From NCBI GenBank assembly GCA_022702705.1, contig CM040430.1, positions 78,123,239 through 78,187,238 of the forward strand: a stretch of DNA of 64,000 nucleotides. Direction: 5' to 3'. This DNA is from Papilionanthe hookeriana x Papilionanthe teres. Its lineage: Eukaryota; Streptophyta; Magnoliopsida; Asparagales; Orchidaceae. This document shows positions 8,984 through 20,100 of this stretch, one piece after another (the first letter of the stretch is position 1; every line of letters starts with the position of its first letter). Made by a program: the position numbers and the translations under genes. The notes under the pieces are model-generated. The model saw only the letters and a list, made by a program, of their open reading frames with translations. It did not search any database and had not been told where the DNA came from.

Positions 8984-10634
8984 TGATGCACGAAAAATAT
9001 ATACCCTTTTAGCTATAATTTTTTACCTATTTTTGGTGATATTACACTTTAAAGGAAGGTATTTTTCATGATTTGTTGCAGGTATGATGATTATAGGTGA
9101 TTGGAGCAAAAAGATGCAGAAAGGAACGAATTTGGAGCAAAATGGAGCAAAATGGAGCAAAATGGAGGAAAACAGCCTTGGCGACAGAATGGGCGTCGCC
9201 GGCGCCCTATTCTAGAGAACTCCAAAATTTATTGGCACGAAAGGGTGCCGCCGGCGCCACTATCAGGCACCGCCGGCTCTCTATGTCGGCTCACTTCGAA
9301 TTCAAAATTTTTGGCTGATTTTTGAAGAGGTGCTTGAAGAAACTTTTGGGGAATTCATTCCTAACATTAAATTAAGTGTCCAAGACGAAAATGGAGAGGA
9401 GGAAGAGAAGAGAATTGCTGCAGAGAGTGTGAGGAAAGTGTGACAGAGAGTTAGGGTTTGTGATTTTAAGAGAAATTCTTCTCTAAGGAGGGGAGAAGAG
9501 GGAGTAAAGTGAGAGATTGCTTCTTCATCTTTGTTCAAAGGAGAGAATCAAGTGTTGCAAGGAAGAGAAAAGGAATCATGGGGACTTTGAAGAATTTGCT
9601 TGGGGAAGAGAAAGAGATAAGTTGTATTTACTTTTGTGGTTTATATGACTCTTCTTTTATATATAAAATCCATGTGTTTTTATATCTTCTCCATGGTTAG
9701 TGAGTAGTCTCCTTTGTCTTTCTTCTTGCATGAAGTAATTATGATGTGGTGATGTGGAAATGATGTGCCCTTTAAGTGTTATAAAAGTTATGATGTTTCT
9801 TTAATTTGGAAGTTAATTTACTTTTCAATCCGGCCAATTGAATTGTTAAAACATGTTGAGGAACATTAATTCCAAAAGAATTGAATGTTCTACAACAAGA
9901 ATGAAGAAACCATTTAATGTCCGTGAATGAATTGCATTGTTCATGGGGATTAAGTTCAAATAAATAGGGAAATGAGTTTTGATGGACTTCAAATTTGAGG
10001 TTTCATGGTGACAGAATGGGATCCCCAATTTGGTCTTAAGATTGGTAATTAAAGCCTATGGTTAGCCTTCAGGTGAAGGGTGCGTGGGAGCTCCGAAGTG
10101 AGAGCCGGTATCCTCCCAGCCTAGCCTTAGATTTAGTAACTAAACTTAAGATATGGCAATGTTCTTTACTTGCTTGGAATAGGAGGTACTCATTCAAAAG
10201 TAAAGAAGCAAATGTGCTCCTATTTGGCACAACACAAATAATTACCATTCTTCATCATCCACACATAATAATCTTTATGCAAGAAGAAAGACACTTTTCA
10301 TATAGAAGTATCTTATAAATCACATAAGTTAGTGCGTTTGTTACTTAATATAGTTCAGTAATTAGAAGTATTTATAGTAGCTTTATTATACTTTGCATTA
10401 GCTAGTGGTAGTACACTTAAGTCATTGTTACATCGGGTATTGGGTTTTAGTGCTATATTATCTGATTTAAAGAACGTTCACCTCCCTGTGGGATCGATAA
10501 CCAGGACTCCATTAGAGCCCTGTATTACTAGATACGATACGTATACTTGCCTTGAATTTGTGACTTTACTAAATCATTCTAAATATATAATTTAGACTTC
10601 ATAAATTCTTGCTTAATATATAAGGTCGCGGTCA
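8984..10634 (+). repeat. E1 3' LTR
   Basis: Starts TGATGCACGAAAAATATATA and ends GGTCGCGGTCA, by comparison with the other LTRs, about 1.65 kb. Landmarks: ATTACACTTTAAAGGAAGGTA near the start, repeated GGAGCAAAATGGAGCAAAA, GC words at 9192-9206 and 9244-9258, a TATA-like TTATATATAAAATCC near 9655, the conserved GGGAGCTCCGAAGTGAGAGC block at about 10086, and the conserved GATCGATAACCAGGACTCC block at 10491-10510. No PBS follows, so this is the right end of E1. Confidence 0.9.
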
Positions 10635-11479
10635 ACTAGAAAATGAGAGAGCAGTAAGATGATGACTAGAGGCTAGACAGGTGCTTTTATTTCATTTTTC
10701 TTAGAATGAGTTGGATGTATGTTACATTGTACTATATTTATATATTTGCACTATGTCTTTATTATGTGTTAGTACTTGTATTTCTAGATTTTGTGGTGAT
10801 ATAGTACATTATTTGAGTAGTGATCATATGGATGTCATCCTTTATAACTTAAGGAGATTGCATTCTAGCACATATTGATAATAACGACTTTAGCCTATCT
10901 TTCTGTACAATCTCACTCAAAAGTCAAATGATGTAATCTTTGGCAGTGAAATAGAGATACTGGATCTTGGAAAATTTTATGGCTAGTGGGATTTTTATTG
11001 ATGATTATAAGCCAAAATAAACCTCAAAGGACTTCTATCTAAATGATAAAAAATGACATTTAAAAAATATTATGCTATCCCAAAATTTAAAAATATTACT
11101 TTAGAATGGATCTAATCATTTAGATGAAGAGACTCATTGTTATTTATGGATTTGTAGAACCACGATCTTTCATTTGCTTTAAAGTTATAAGATAAAACTT
11201 TTCAAGTTTTGGGGTCTGGTAACCCTATGAGGAGGCTCCATCATGGTTAATTACATCTGAAGAATTACTCCCAAGAAAAATCTCAATTAAAGTTATGTCT
11301 TATATTCTTTAATGAATGTCTATAGGTTGAAAAAGTGTAAGAAGTTTCATAAAAAGGATAATATTAGATATAGGTTGACTTCAAATGAACTTTGAAAATA
11401 ATTTTACACTTAGGGTTGGGCCCAAAATTGATAGTAAGACTGACAATATATATCTTGAATCAAAGGATCAGGTTTGAAA

Positions 11480-11740
11480 ACAATTTGGATTTGAATTGGA
11501 ACTTGATTGGATTGGAATTAAATTGATCTTCAGTTTGAATTAGATATATGATTGAATTTGCATTCAAATTTATTTGGTTAGATTAGATTAGGATTTGAAA
11601 TTTGAATTGGATTGAGATAGATTGAGGTTCATTGAGCATAGTAAAATTGAGTTAAATTTAATATGATTAGTTTAAGTTTGTTTGATTGGATTTAATTAAG
11701 TTTGATTAGATTAGGTTAAGTTTGATAAGATTAAATTTAG
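11480..11740. repeat. Degenerate short-period repeat
   Basis: About 260 bases in which variants of TTTGAATTGGATTGG and GTTTGATTAGATTAGG recur with no fixed unit length. It looks like an eroded short tandem array or low-complexity expansion. Confidence 0.55.
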
Positions 11741-13735
11741 GAACAACCGAGCCTAAGGGTAGGAAAGGCTAGTAGAATTCTAGATGGAGGGGAAGCCCTA
11801 ACCTAATTATCTCTGAGCAGGAGGCTATAGGTGGACTAACCTAAATTTGGGAATAATGCACCTCGTTAAGATGCCCATGGCATTCCATCTTCTAGGGTAC
11901 ATTGGTAGCCTCTGATTATTAATGAGTAGAATAATAGGAGTTCTCCCTTATCACCATAGCAATGACATAATGTAGTCCTTTACTTTTATAAAGTTGTATT
12001 GAGTATCTTCATCCATAGCATGTGCAACTTCATTCTAGGATACTCGATAGTCTTTGGGGGTAATTCAATCTATTTTATTTGTCATAGATCTTAAATTTAT
12101 CTATTGGGTACCTAGTAAACTAACCTTGGGCTTCTAGACTAGACAAATCTTGGGTATGTGTCTTCCTACATTTTTTTTCTATGTTAGCTATCGTAGGGTC
12201 ATAGTCTGGAGCTATCTGAGGGTGTGGTTATACATATTAGAGTTGGTTACTTTTCTATTTTTGGAGTTTGGTAATTATCAAGTGACTTGTTCTCTCCTTT
12301 GTTTGTCAATTATGGTGACAAGTCATGGTTTTATAAATGATAATTGTTGTTTTTCATTCTAAGTATAGTTTTCATCAAATATGAGCAATTAGATTTTTTT
12401 TTCGTCATAAGGTTTTGATTTGTGGTTGAAATGTATATTGAAAAAGAAAAAAATAAAAACTTTCTAATTAAATTATTCATATAAAGTAAATTTATATTCT
12501 CATTGAAAATATTTTCTTTCTTTTTCATGCAAAAAGGGATTATTAGGAAAATATTTTATCATTCAATGAGGATGTTAGAAATGTAATTTTAATTTATATA
12601 GGAATAACACATTATATTGGTATACTCAAAATGTCAAAGACTACAAAATCATATGCTTCTGGGGAGAAACATATTCATTCATGTAATCACTTATTCTTGT
12701 TAATATGTAAGTCTTCCATAGTCTATGCTTTAAAGAGAGAGAAAGCCTGATAAACTTTTGTTTTTTTTAATGACTCCTAAGATCATGTGAGGTTAAAATA
12801 TTTATTTTCAAAAGTATTTAAAGATGTATGGTTTAAAAATATTCCTTGAGAGCATAATTGTTTGTTTTGAGAAAAGGGAATTTCTTTCTAAAGGAGATTT
12901 GAAAAGATTTTATTTTAATTTGAAAAACATTATTTTTTATTTTTAAAAAATAAAAAATAAAGTTGAGAGTTATTTTTAACATTAGAAAAAAATTAATTCA
13001 GCATTGATCATGATTTTGAAAAATTTTTCTTTTTATTTTGAAAAAGAGTGATTTTTGAAATAATATTTCTTTTTCAAAGAGTTTACTCGAGGATTCCAGA
13101 GAGGCAAATCACTTAGATGAGCTCTTTTAATTTTAAAATTGAAATTCTTTGAGTTTTTTTAATTGAAGTATAAAAGAAACTTTTATATGAATTTTCATTA
13201 ATTTTTAAAAATTTAATGTTCCAAGTAACTCTATTTATTATAGAAAGGACATTTTTAAATAAGTTATTAATTTAGCAATTTGTTTAGAGCACTTTTAATT
13301 TATTTATAGATATACAAATATTATTATTTTTAAATGTTTAAAGCTTCCCAAATCTCACTTTTTTACTTAACACTTAGGAAATTAATCCTTCTTTCTTATA
13401 CAACTCAATCACTTTTAATGATTGGTTTACCTAATGCTAACTGTAGCTACTACTCATTAAATATCAACTTGAATTTTGAAAATAAAAGGACAATATTCTC
13501 AAGCATTCTCACATACAATTCGCCATATCAAAGAAGTTCAAATAATGCAATAGACATGTTATTCCATTAATCCATCCATCAATATTTTTTACTATTCATA
13601 TGCTATTATAGGTACAAGTAAATTACATTGCTTGAAAAGAAAACAAGACTACTTAAGACAACATAAAAGTAAAGCTACTGCACATAAGATTATTCATGTT
13701 CACACACTATATAAACACATATGTATACACATATA

Positions 13736-13833
13736 TACATACATACATACATATATTTATAATAATTGTTAATATACAAAGATAATTAAATATATATCTA
13801 TGTATATGTATGTATGTATATATATATATATAT
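13736..13833. repeat. (ATAC)n ... (GTAT)n(TA)n microsatellite pair
   Basis: ATACATACATACATACATAT at 13737-13756 and TATGTATGTATGTATATATA near 13805 are inverted relative to each other, so the segment could fold into a hairpin. It lies just past the 3' end of the minus-strand LINE and may be a decayed LINE tail. Confidence 0.6.
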
Positions 13834-13984
13834 AATACCTGATTATACCCACTTAACAGGTATATACAAGTAGCAAATTCATTGCTTCAAAAACAATTAC
13901 AAGTTCTGAGGTAAGAGAGATTCAAATTATCCCCAAAAAATAAATGAGAAAGATGGGAAGGAAGGTGTTCTATTGATATCAATA

Positions 13985-14400
13985 AGCTGATTACATCTAC
14001 TCAACTTAGCTAGTCAATTTACAGGATAGTTGCCCTCTCTTGGAATGAAATGAAACCTAGATGATAGCTAACCAACCAAGCACTTTGTCCTTGTATCCAG
14101 TGATCAAGGTGTCAAGGAGAAGAAACCTGATCCAATAATATCTGCACCAACATCTTAGAATCTGATTCAATGTGGATAAAAGGCAACCTACATTGCTAAG
14201 AAATCCTAAGTGCCTAAAACACAACAATAACCTCAGCTTCTAAGGCATCTTGAGCTACCACAAGAGACATGAAGTGAAGAAAGCAGCTTCCCAAGTGATC
14301 CCTGAACACACTTCGAATACTAGCAACAGCTTTAATAAAACTGCCATCAGTATTAATCTTAATCCATGGAAGCCAGGGTTTAAGCCATAGCACTGTTGAG
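13985..14400 (-). pseudogene. LINE C-terminal RNase H
   Basis: The minus strand shows PWLPWIKINTDG (first catalytic Asp), IESDSKML (a later catalytic Asp), LDHWIQGQSAW and HFIPREGNYPVN-stop-LAKLSR, in the order of the RNase H that ends many plant L1-type ORF2 proteins. Stops and frame changes separate the blocks. This domain is the best guide to the 3' coding end of the LINE. Confidence 0.75.
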
Positions 14401-16765
14401 AGCTTGTTTTTTGCCTAAGGCACACTCACCTACCCCAACTTTGGATAGATATTGGGAAATCCCTTGTGCAAAATTAATTTCAAAGGGAAGCTTATGCAAT
14501 TACTCACCACCTTCATATCTAGACTTGTTCCTGGCCAACCAATGAAACCACCCAGTAACCTCTGGAATAGTAGAGAGCTGAGTAGCTGCCAATCCGACTA
14601 GCATTCCTTAAATGAAAGCCAAGTTAGGTTAATTTTAGAGAAGAGAGTTAACTAATCACTTAATTCCACACATTTTGAGCAAAAGTACAGCGAAAGAATA
14701 AATGAGCCAATGATTTCTCCTCCTCTTTTCAAAAAGTGTACCAAGAGGGGCCCCTCAGTCCCTTGACTTTTAGAATACTATCTGTAGGAGGAATTTTAAG
14801 AAAAGGCCTGCTAGTGAAGAAGTACGTGGAAGGGGTGAGAAATTTGTTTCAACAGGAATTACCTCAATGCAAATTGTCCCATCTCTACAAAGAAATGTAA
14901 ATGAAGGATGAAAGTGATAGAGAATTGGGCTTTTTAACAATTATCTTATCCTTTGTAGTATTATCAAAAGGAGTCTTCATAATATCATAGTTGTGGTTAG
15001 AATGAAGGACATTAGAAGAAGAGAGCCATTCAAAGCATTACCACACCAGAAATCAACTACATGAAGATTGGAATTGGCAACCATAGGAACCTTATGGATT
15101 AGGTTGCCTTTCATAGACCAGTTATCTAACCAGAAGTTGATATGACCTTTACCTAGCACCCATATGAAAAAGTCTCCAGATCGAGCTCTGACCTTATGTA
15201 GATTCTCCTAGATTTTGGAGTCCCCAATTTTCTGTTAACCAGGGTGGGGTGAGTACCTCTACAATATTTCCCCATCATTAATTGAGCCCACAAGAAATCC
15301 TGATGTCTAAACTTGATCCACAATTTACATAGATTCACATGGAAAATGTGATACAACTCTTTAAAACCCAAACCACCAGTAGAAACATGTTTGCAGACTT
15401 TCTTCCAACTAAACCAATGCATTTGCTACCTCTGTCTAGCCCACAGGAACCTATTGAAGCTCCTTTCCAATAATTACTGAGTGATTTTCTTCATGACAAT
15501 CATTTGAATAAGATAAAAAGGAAAAGAAGTGAGAATAATTTTAAGTAAAGTAATTCAACCTCTATTTGATAGAAAAGATGAAGTCCAGCAGTTGAGTTGG
15601 TCTTGGATCTTAGTTATATTGAGACTCTTTAGCTCTACCTTTCATAAATTGAACTCCTAGATACTTCATAGGAAGAGAGTTAGCACTGAAATTGGTATAA
15701 TCTATGACTTAAAGTCTGATAGGAACTTTTAACATTTTTATTGAATGGAATGTGGCATTTTTTATTGTTGAAGCATAAGTCAAAAGTATCTTGGAAATCC
15801 TGGAAAGACTTAGAGAGAATTTTAACAGCAGTCTTAGTAGCTTTAGAAAAAATAATAACATCATCAGCATAGGCCAAATGGGAGATGTTTAAGTTAGACC
15901 TATGACTATATTGCATATGGGAGGAATTATCAAACCTCAGATTTAATTTCCTTAAAAAATAATCAAAAGAAAGGATGAAAATAGTGGGGGAGAGAGGATC
16001 CCTTGTTTGAGCCTCCTAGTAGCTTTAAAGAAACCATAAGGCAAGCCATTAATCAGAATACAATTCATATTATTGTCTAGCTGCCTCATAATCAATTGGA
16101 TGAAATCTTTCAGAAATCCTCTAACCTTCAAGTAATCATCCTTCCTTAATTCCAGGTTATAGATATCATTCCCCCCATTCCCTCCGCACTATTTATCCAG
16201 ATCCAGTAGAAGTTTGTGGGATAAAAGAACATTATCAGCTCTATTTCGACCTTGAACAAAGAAGATTTATTCTCCCTGATCAGGAAAGGGAGGTAAGGCT
16301 GGAGTCTGTACATAATGATTTAACTGATTACTTTACATAACAGATTAGTTAAGTTGATAAGTCTAAAGTCGTCCCAACTCCTTCTAGTAGAATCCTAGGA
16401 ATCGGGACCATAGTGGTAGAACAGAAGTAATTGGGAGGATCTAAGCCCTTTAAAAAGTCTTGAATAACCTTATAACAACTGCATTAGTAATGGACCAAGT
16501 CTTCTTATAGAATTTAGAATTGAATCCAACAGGGCCAATTGCACTATTACTGTCTATGGAATTGATAGCTTGCCAGATTTCCTCTTCATTAGGATTAGAG
16601 GAAAGATGGAGTTGAGAGGTGTAAGCCTGCTCATGTATAAAGACATCAGCCATAACAAGAGTTCTAAAAGTATTGGGATGAGTATAGAGACCCTTACAAA
16701 ATTGGAAAACATCCTCAACAATCTCAGTAGTATTATGAAGGCACTTGATCTCTGATAAATATATG
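13985..16765 (-). mobile_element. 5'-truncated LINE (L1-type, with RNase H), pseudogene
   Basis: Read on the minus strand, this holds an L1-like ORF2 from the start of RT to the C-terminal RNase H. Order: EEIWQAINSIDSNSAIGPVG (about 16510-16595), GRNRADNVLLSHKLL, INGLPYGFFKAT-RRLKQG (about 16000-16080), the catalytic HLAYADDVIIFS (about 15840-15885), the post-RT block WFSWKKVCKHVSTGGLGFKE, the zinc-finger-like INFWLDNW block (about 15130), and an RNase H with WIKINTDG (about 14370), IESDSKML (about 14150) and REGN (about 14035). Endonuclease and ORF1 are missing, so the copy is 5'-truncated. Many stops and frameshifts make it inactive. The right end abuts a PBS-like remnant and an LTR end. 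Confidence 0.88.
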
Positions 16766-16773
16766 TGCACCAA
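15680..16773 (-). pseudogene. LINE reverse transcriptase core
   Basis: Non-LTR RT domain. The GPVGFNSKFYKK block corresponds to the usual GPDGF...FY motif at the N-terminal side of RT. The stretch around 16000-16080 matches the INGxPxGFFKxxRGLRQGDPLSP motif, with a stop where GD should be. YADD is intact at about 15860. The longest open stretches are 16450-16773 and 15680-15916. It is related to plant L1-type elements and distinct from the gypsy RTs elsewhere in this window. Confidence 0.85.
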
Positions 16774-16778
16774 AAACT
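16765..16778 (-). other. PBS-like remnant next to the E2 LTR end
   Basis: On the minus strand the LTR end is followed by AGTTTTTGGTGCAC, matching the start of AGTTTTTGGCGCCGTTG seen at true PBS sites. LINE sequence begins directly after it. So the E2 LTR has a PPT on one side and a PBS start on the other. Confidence 0.55.
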
Positions 16779-18541
16779 TGAATCCACACCGAATATATGT
16801 GCTTATGATTTAGATATGAAAATTATGATTTTATAATATGGGATACTACGCAAGTATACATATCATTCATCAAGTAATATAAGACTTTCTGATTAAGCCC
16901 CGAGATATCGAACCCATAGGGAAATGTAAAAACTTTTTAAAGAATTAAGAAAATTATATTTTTACTTTTTTTAATGACTTTTGAAAGTATGTTTTGATTT
17001 GAAAAGCTTGAAAATTGTTTTTGGTATTTTTAATAAAAGCTAAGCAGGAAATGAAAATTATTAGAACTTTAAAATGCGGTATAAAATACTAGGAAATAAA
17101 ATATCTTTTTCTTTCTCTTATAAAGCAGTAATAATTATGAAAGTATTGTTGTTGAAGTATTTAAATGTGTTGTGATAAATAGGAGCAAATTTATTCTTTA
17201 CCCTTACTTGGTTATATAAAGAACATTGGTTAATTTGAAATTTTAAAATCTTGAACATGGTTAGGCAGGGAAGATACCATCTCTCACTCTAGTCCCTCGA
17301 TTCCCTCCACCTGCGAGCTAACTTCTCATAACAAAATTTAAAATATCAAACCAAATTAAGGGGCTTTAACCTGTCACTCTAAAGACTTCTAATTTTACTC
17401 CCCATTAAAAACATATCTCCTATGCATTCAATTATATGGACTACCATTCTCATCCATATAATTGCATGTGATCTATACCATTTGTTATTTGAGACAATAC
17501 CACATTGGATCTTACATAATCTCACAACAAATTTAACATCTTAACTGGCCAAATTAAGAAGTAAATTAATTTCGTGGAATTAAATCTTGACAACTTATTC
17601 CAACTTTAAACACTTATACATTCCACAACAATCCTACATAATTTAATTACTTCTTCATTTAAGAAAGAAAAAGATAAAGAAAACTACTCAGAATTCATCG
17701 AGAAAACAAAAGCACACATTGATTTAAAAATAGAAATTATAAATAAAATACAACAAGAAAAACTCAATATAGAAAATATAAGTAAACACTTATCTGAAAA
17801 TCCTCTCCACAAGACTCCAGAAGTTCCTTTCAAACTTGACTTTCCACATAACAACACTATAGAGGTTGGCGCCCAACTCTATTCTCTCTAACTCTAACTT
17901 TAGACTTCAATAAAAACTAGATAAATAGATGAAAGAAAAACTGGTGGAAAGAAAGTTTGACACCAACCCTTTCTCCTCTAAAACTAAACTAACTAAACTA
18001 TAAACAATAAAAGATTGCAAGTAAAAACTCTTTGAACTAGAAGAAAACTCTAAAAATTAAAAAAGACTCTTGAAAACTAGACTCACTAAAAAGACCCTCT
18101 CATTCGTTACATGACATAATTTTAATAATATTCCAAAAGGTTCCTTGGTGTCTCTTCAAATCATGTCCCGATTCAACGTATCTACCAAAAGATGCATCCC
18201 TTCATTCAAATTTTCCGCTCATGGGAAGTTAAGGAAGTCACCACCAAAAGTTGCTTCAAACACCCCTTGAAATTGGTGCAAAAAATGAAGAAAATTCAAT
18301 TTTTAACTGTGGCGGCTAAGCGCCGAACAGGCGGCGCTTAGCCGCCAAGGTCCAATTTTTCATTTTTTTATTTTTTTAATTTTTTTTCTCCAAATTTGAT
18401 CCAATTTTTCTCCTTTTATAGTAATCACTTATTTTCATCATAACTGCAAGAAAAACACAAAATACCTTCCATTAAAGTGCAATATCATAAAAAAATAGGT
18501 ATAAAAATGTGCATAAAACACTATATATTTTAGATGTATCA
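16779..18541 (-). repeat. E2 3' LTR
   Basis: Minus-strand LTR of about 1.76 kb, starting TGATACATCTAAAATATATA (at 18541) and ending near GTGTGGATTCA (at 16779). It shows the conserved ACGCAAGTATACATATC block near its end (16843), the AGGAGCAAATTTATTCTTTA block, the TGTCACTCTAAAG block, and GC words at 18311-18346 (GGCGGCTAAGCGCC and GGCGGCGCTTAGCCGCC). It differs clearly from the E1 and E3 LTRs. Confidence 0.85.
18311..18346 (-). repeat. GC-rich word pair in E2 LTR
   Basis: GGCGGCTAAGCGCC (18311-18324) and GGCGGCGCTTAGCCGCC (18330-18346) in AT-rich surroundings; the two halves are partly inverted repeats. Close copies in the same orientation lie at 22684-22721 (upstream of ORF A) and 21641-21681 (upstream of ORF B). 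Confidence 0.85.
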
Positions 18542-20100
18542 AAATTTCCCAAACTTAAAAATGTTACTTGTCCTCAAGTGACTCTTAATCACATAGAAAA
18601 TTTAGCATTCAAATTATGTAATGAGTTTCTTAGGAAGATAACAAAATTTTGTTCTAGAAATGGAATAGTCTAATTTAGAAAAAAATTCAGTAATTAAGAC
18701 CAACTTAAAGTTTAGAAAGTTCTTAGGTAAAGGATAATGTAAAATATAGGTTTTCTGTCTAATTTATAAATACTTGTAGATTTTTCAAAATATAGGATTC
18801 ACACACTTATTTTTCTCACTTAAAAATCTTTATTTGAAAATAATTTTACTTACTATATTATAATCTTAAGCTTTAGATTTTCTCAGAACTTATATCTCAT
18901 ACTTTAGATATGGAACCAATTTTTGATTAGACCCTTAAATTCTCAAGCTTCTCCTCCCTTTTTACATAAAATTTCTCACTTTTTTTCTTGTTTTTTTTCT
19001 TTTTCTTTTTCTTTTTCTTTTTATTTTTTTTATAAGGCAATGATTACTATATCTGGATAGGCATTTAATGATTTTTAATTCCACCCTTCCATTTAAAATA
19101 AAGGTCTGATATACATCTTTCACTTAAAAATCATAATAACAGTATTTGAAAATTACTCCTCACTAAAAGAAATTTAAGCTTTGATGAAGAAAAGTCAAAT
19201 CTTCTATTTATCCAAAAAATACAATATTTCTTACTAAAGATAGTTAAACAATATTTAACACTTCTTTACTAAGAAAATTTTAACTTTAAATTTTTCATTA
19301 TTACTAGAAATTTTAACTAAATTCTCTTATTCATTTCTATATTCAAAATTTTGTTCCCCTAATATAACTTCAAATACATAATTGTTTCCAATAAAAAATC
19401 AAATTAATTTTAAGTTTTCTTGAGAACAAATAAAATTTTAGGTTTTTGAAAAATTTTTGTTTATAAAATTCCCCCCAAACTTTAATTTTTAGTTAGGATA
19501 AAACATTTAAGCATAAGAAATGATATATGGATGAGAATTAAAAACTAATATAACATGCTTGCAGGAATCTTAATATTTTAATTATAAAAGTATAACAATT
19601 TAAAAAAAGAGTAAAAAGAAATCAAATTCAAATTTTTCAGTTTTTCATTAAATGGAAATTCAAAATTTTAAAGGATTTCTACAATAGTGGAGGTTTTCAA
19701 AGCAAATACACACCAACTAAAAATAACTGAAATCACACCAATACTAGATAACAAATAGTGGTAGTAGATTTTGAAAAGTTTTGAACATGCAGTTTTTAAA
19801 TAATAGTTTTTAATAGTGTTCCAAATTCTCCTAAAAATTTTGGAATTAAAGTACACACTATAAAAACTCTGACACAACATATACATTAAAACATTTACTA
19901 CTACAAAATTATCACAAAACAACATATAGAATATCAATCCAACACAGATACATCTGAATATGCAAAAATAGTCTAACTATAATCAGCATATTACCAGAGT
20001 TCACACAACAAACATAATATCAAAATAAATCAACAGACATAACATACATCAACTCATCAACAAAAACTCAATAACACATAAAAAAAACATATCAAATCTA
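18542..20100 (-). other. E2 3' UTR with PPT, pyrimidine/purine tract and PPT-like motif
   Basis: Noncoding on the minus strand. The PPT next to the LTR reads AAGTTTGGGAAATT (18542-18556), preceded by CACTTGAGGACAAGTAAC. An A/G tract (C/T on the plus strand) is at 18980-19032, next to the block CTATCCAGATATAGTAATC (19042-19060). A second PPT-like AAGTTTGGGGGG is at 19471-19482. The landmarks are in the same order as in E1. Confidence 0.8.

Larger units (their letters stand above)
1..10634 (+). mobile_element. E1: Athila-type Ty3/gypsy element, 5' part outside window
   Basis: A long plus-strand element enters at the left edge and ends in a 3' LTR. Its order is gag C-terminus, protease, reverse transcriptase, RNase H, integrase, two related ORFs in the env position, a 3' UTR with an A/G tract, and an LTR. 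Integrase after RNase H marks Ty3/gypsy, and the wording of PR and RT is that of the plant Athila lineage. The frame is broken by many stops and several frameshifts, so the copy is dead. The 5' LTR and most of gag lie outside the window, so the left TSD cannot be checked; the right flank begins ACTAG. Confidence 0.93.
10635..13984. other. Gene-free AT-rich interval
   Basis: I see no supported gene. Short open frames (for example at 10058-10318 and 13334-13570) lack recognisable motifs and are of chance length for this composition. It holds a degenerate TTGATT/AATTGG repeat patch (11480-11740) and a microsatellite (13736-13833). It may be old transposon sequence beyond recognition. Confidence 0.6.

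Noticed and set aside
9097..9325. Two overlapping ORFs at the start of the E1 LTR
   Set aside because: They cover GGAGCAAAATGGAGCAAAA repeats and GC words inside U3; no conservation of a frame in other LTRs.
10058..10318. 86-codon ORF in the E1 LTR
   Set aside because: It covers the conserved GGGAGCTCCGAAGTGAGAGC block and has no counterpart frame in the other LTRs.
14977..15422. Host gene with a zinc-finger-like block
   Set aside because: The WFSWKKVC...GGLGFKEL and INFWLDNW blocks are standard post-RT parts of plant L1-type LINE ORF2, in order with RT and RNase H.
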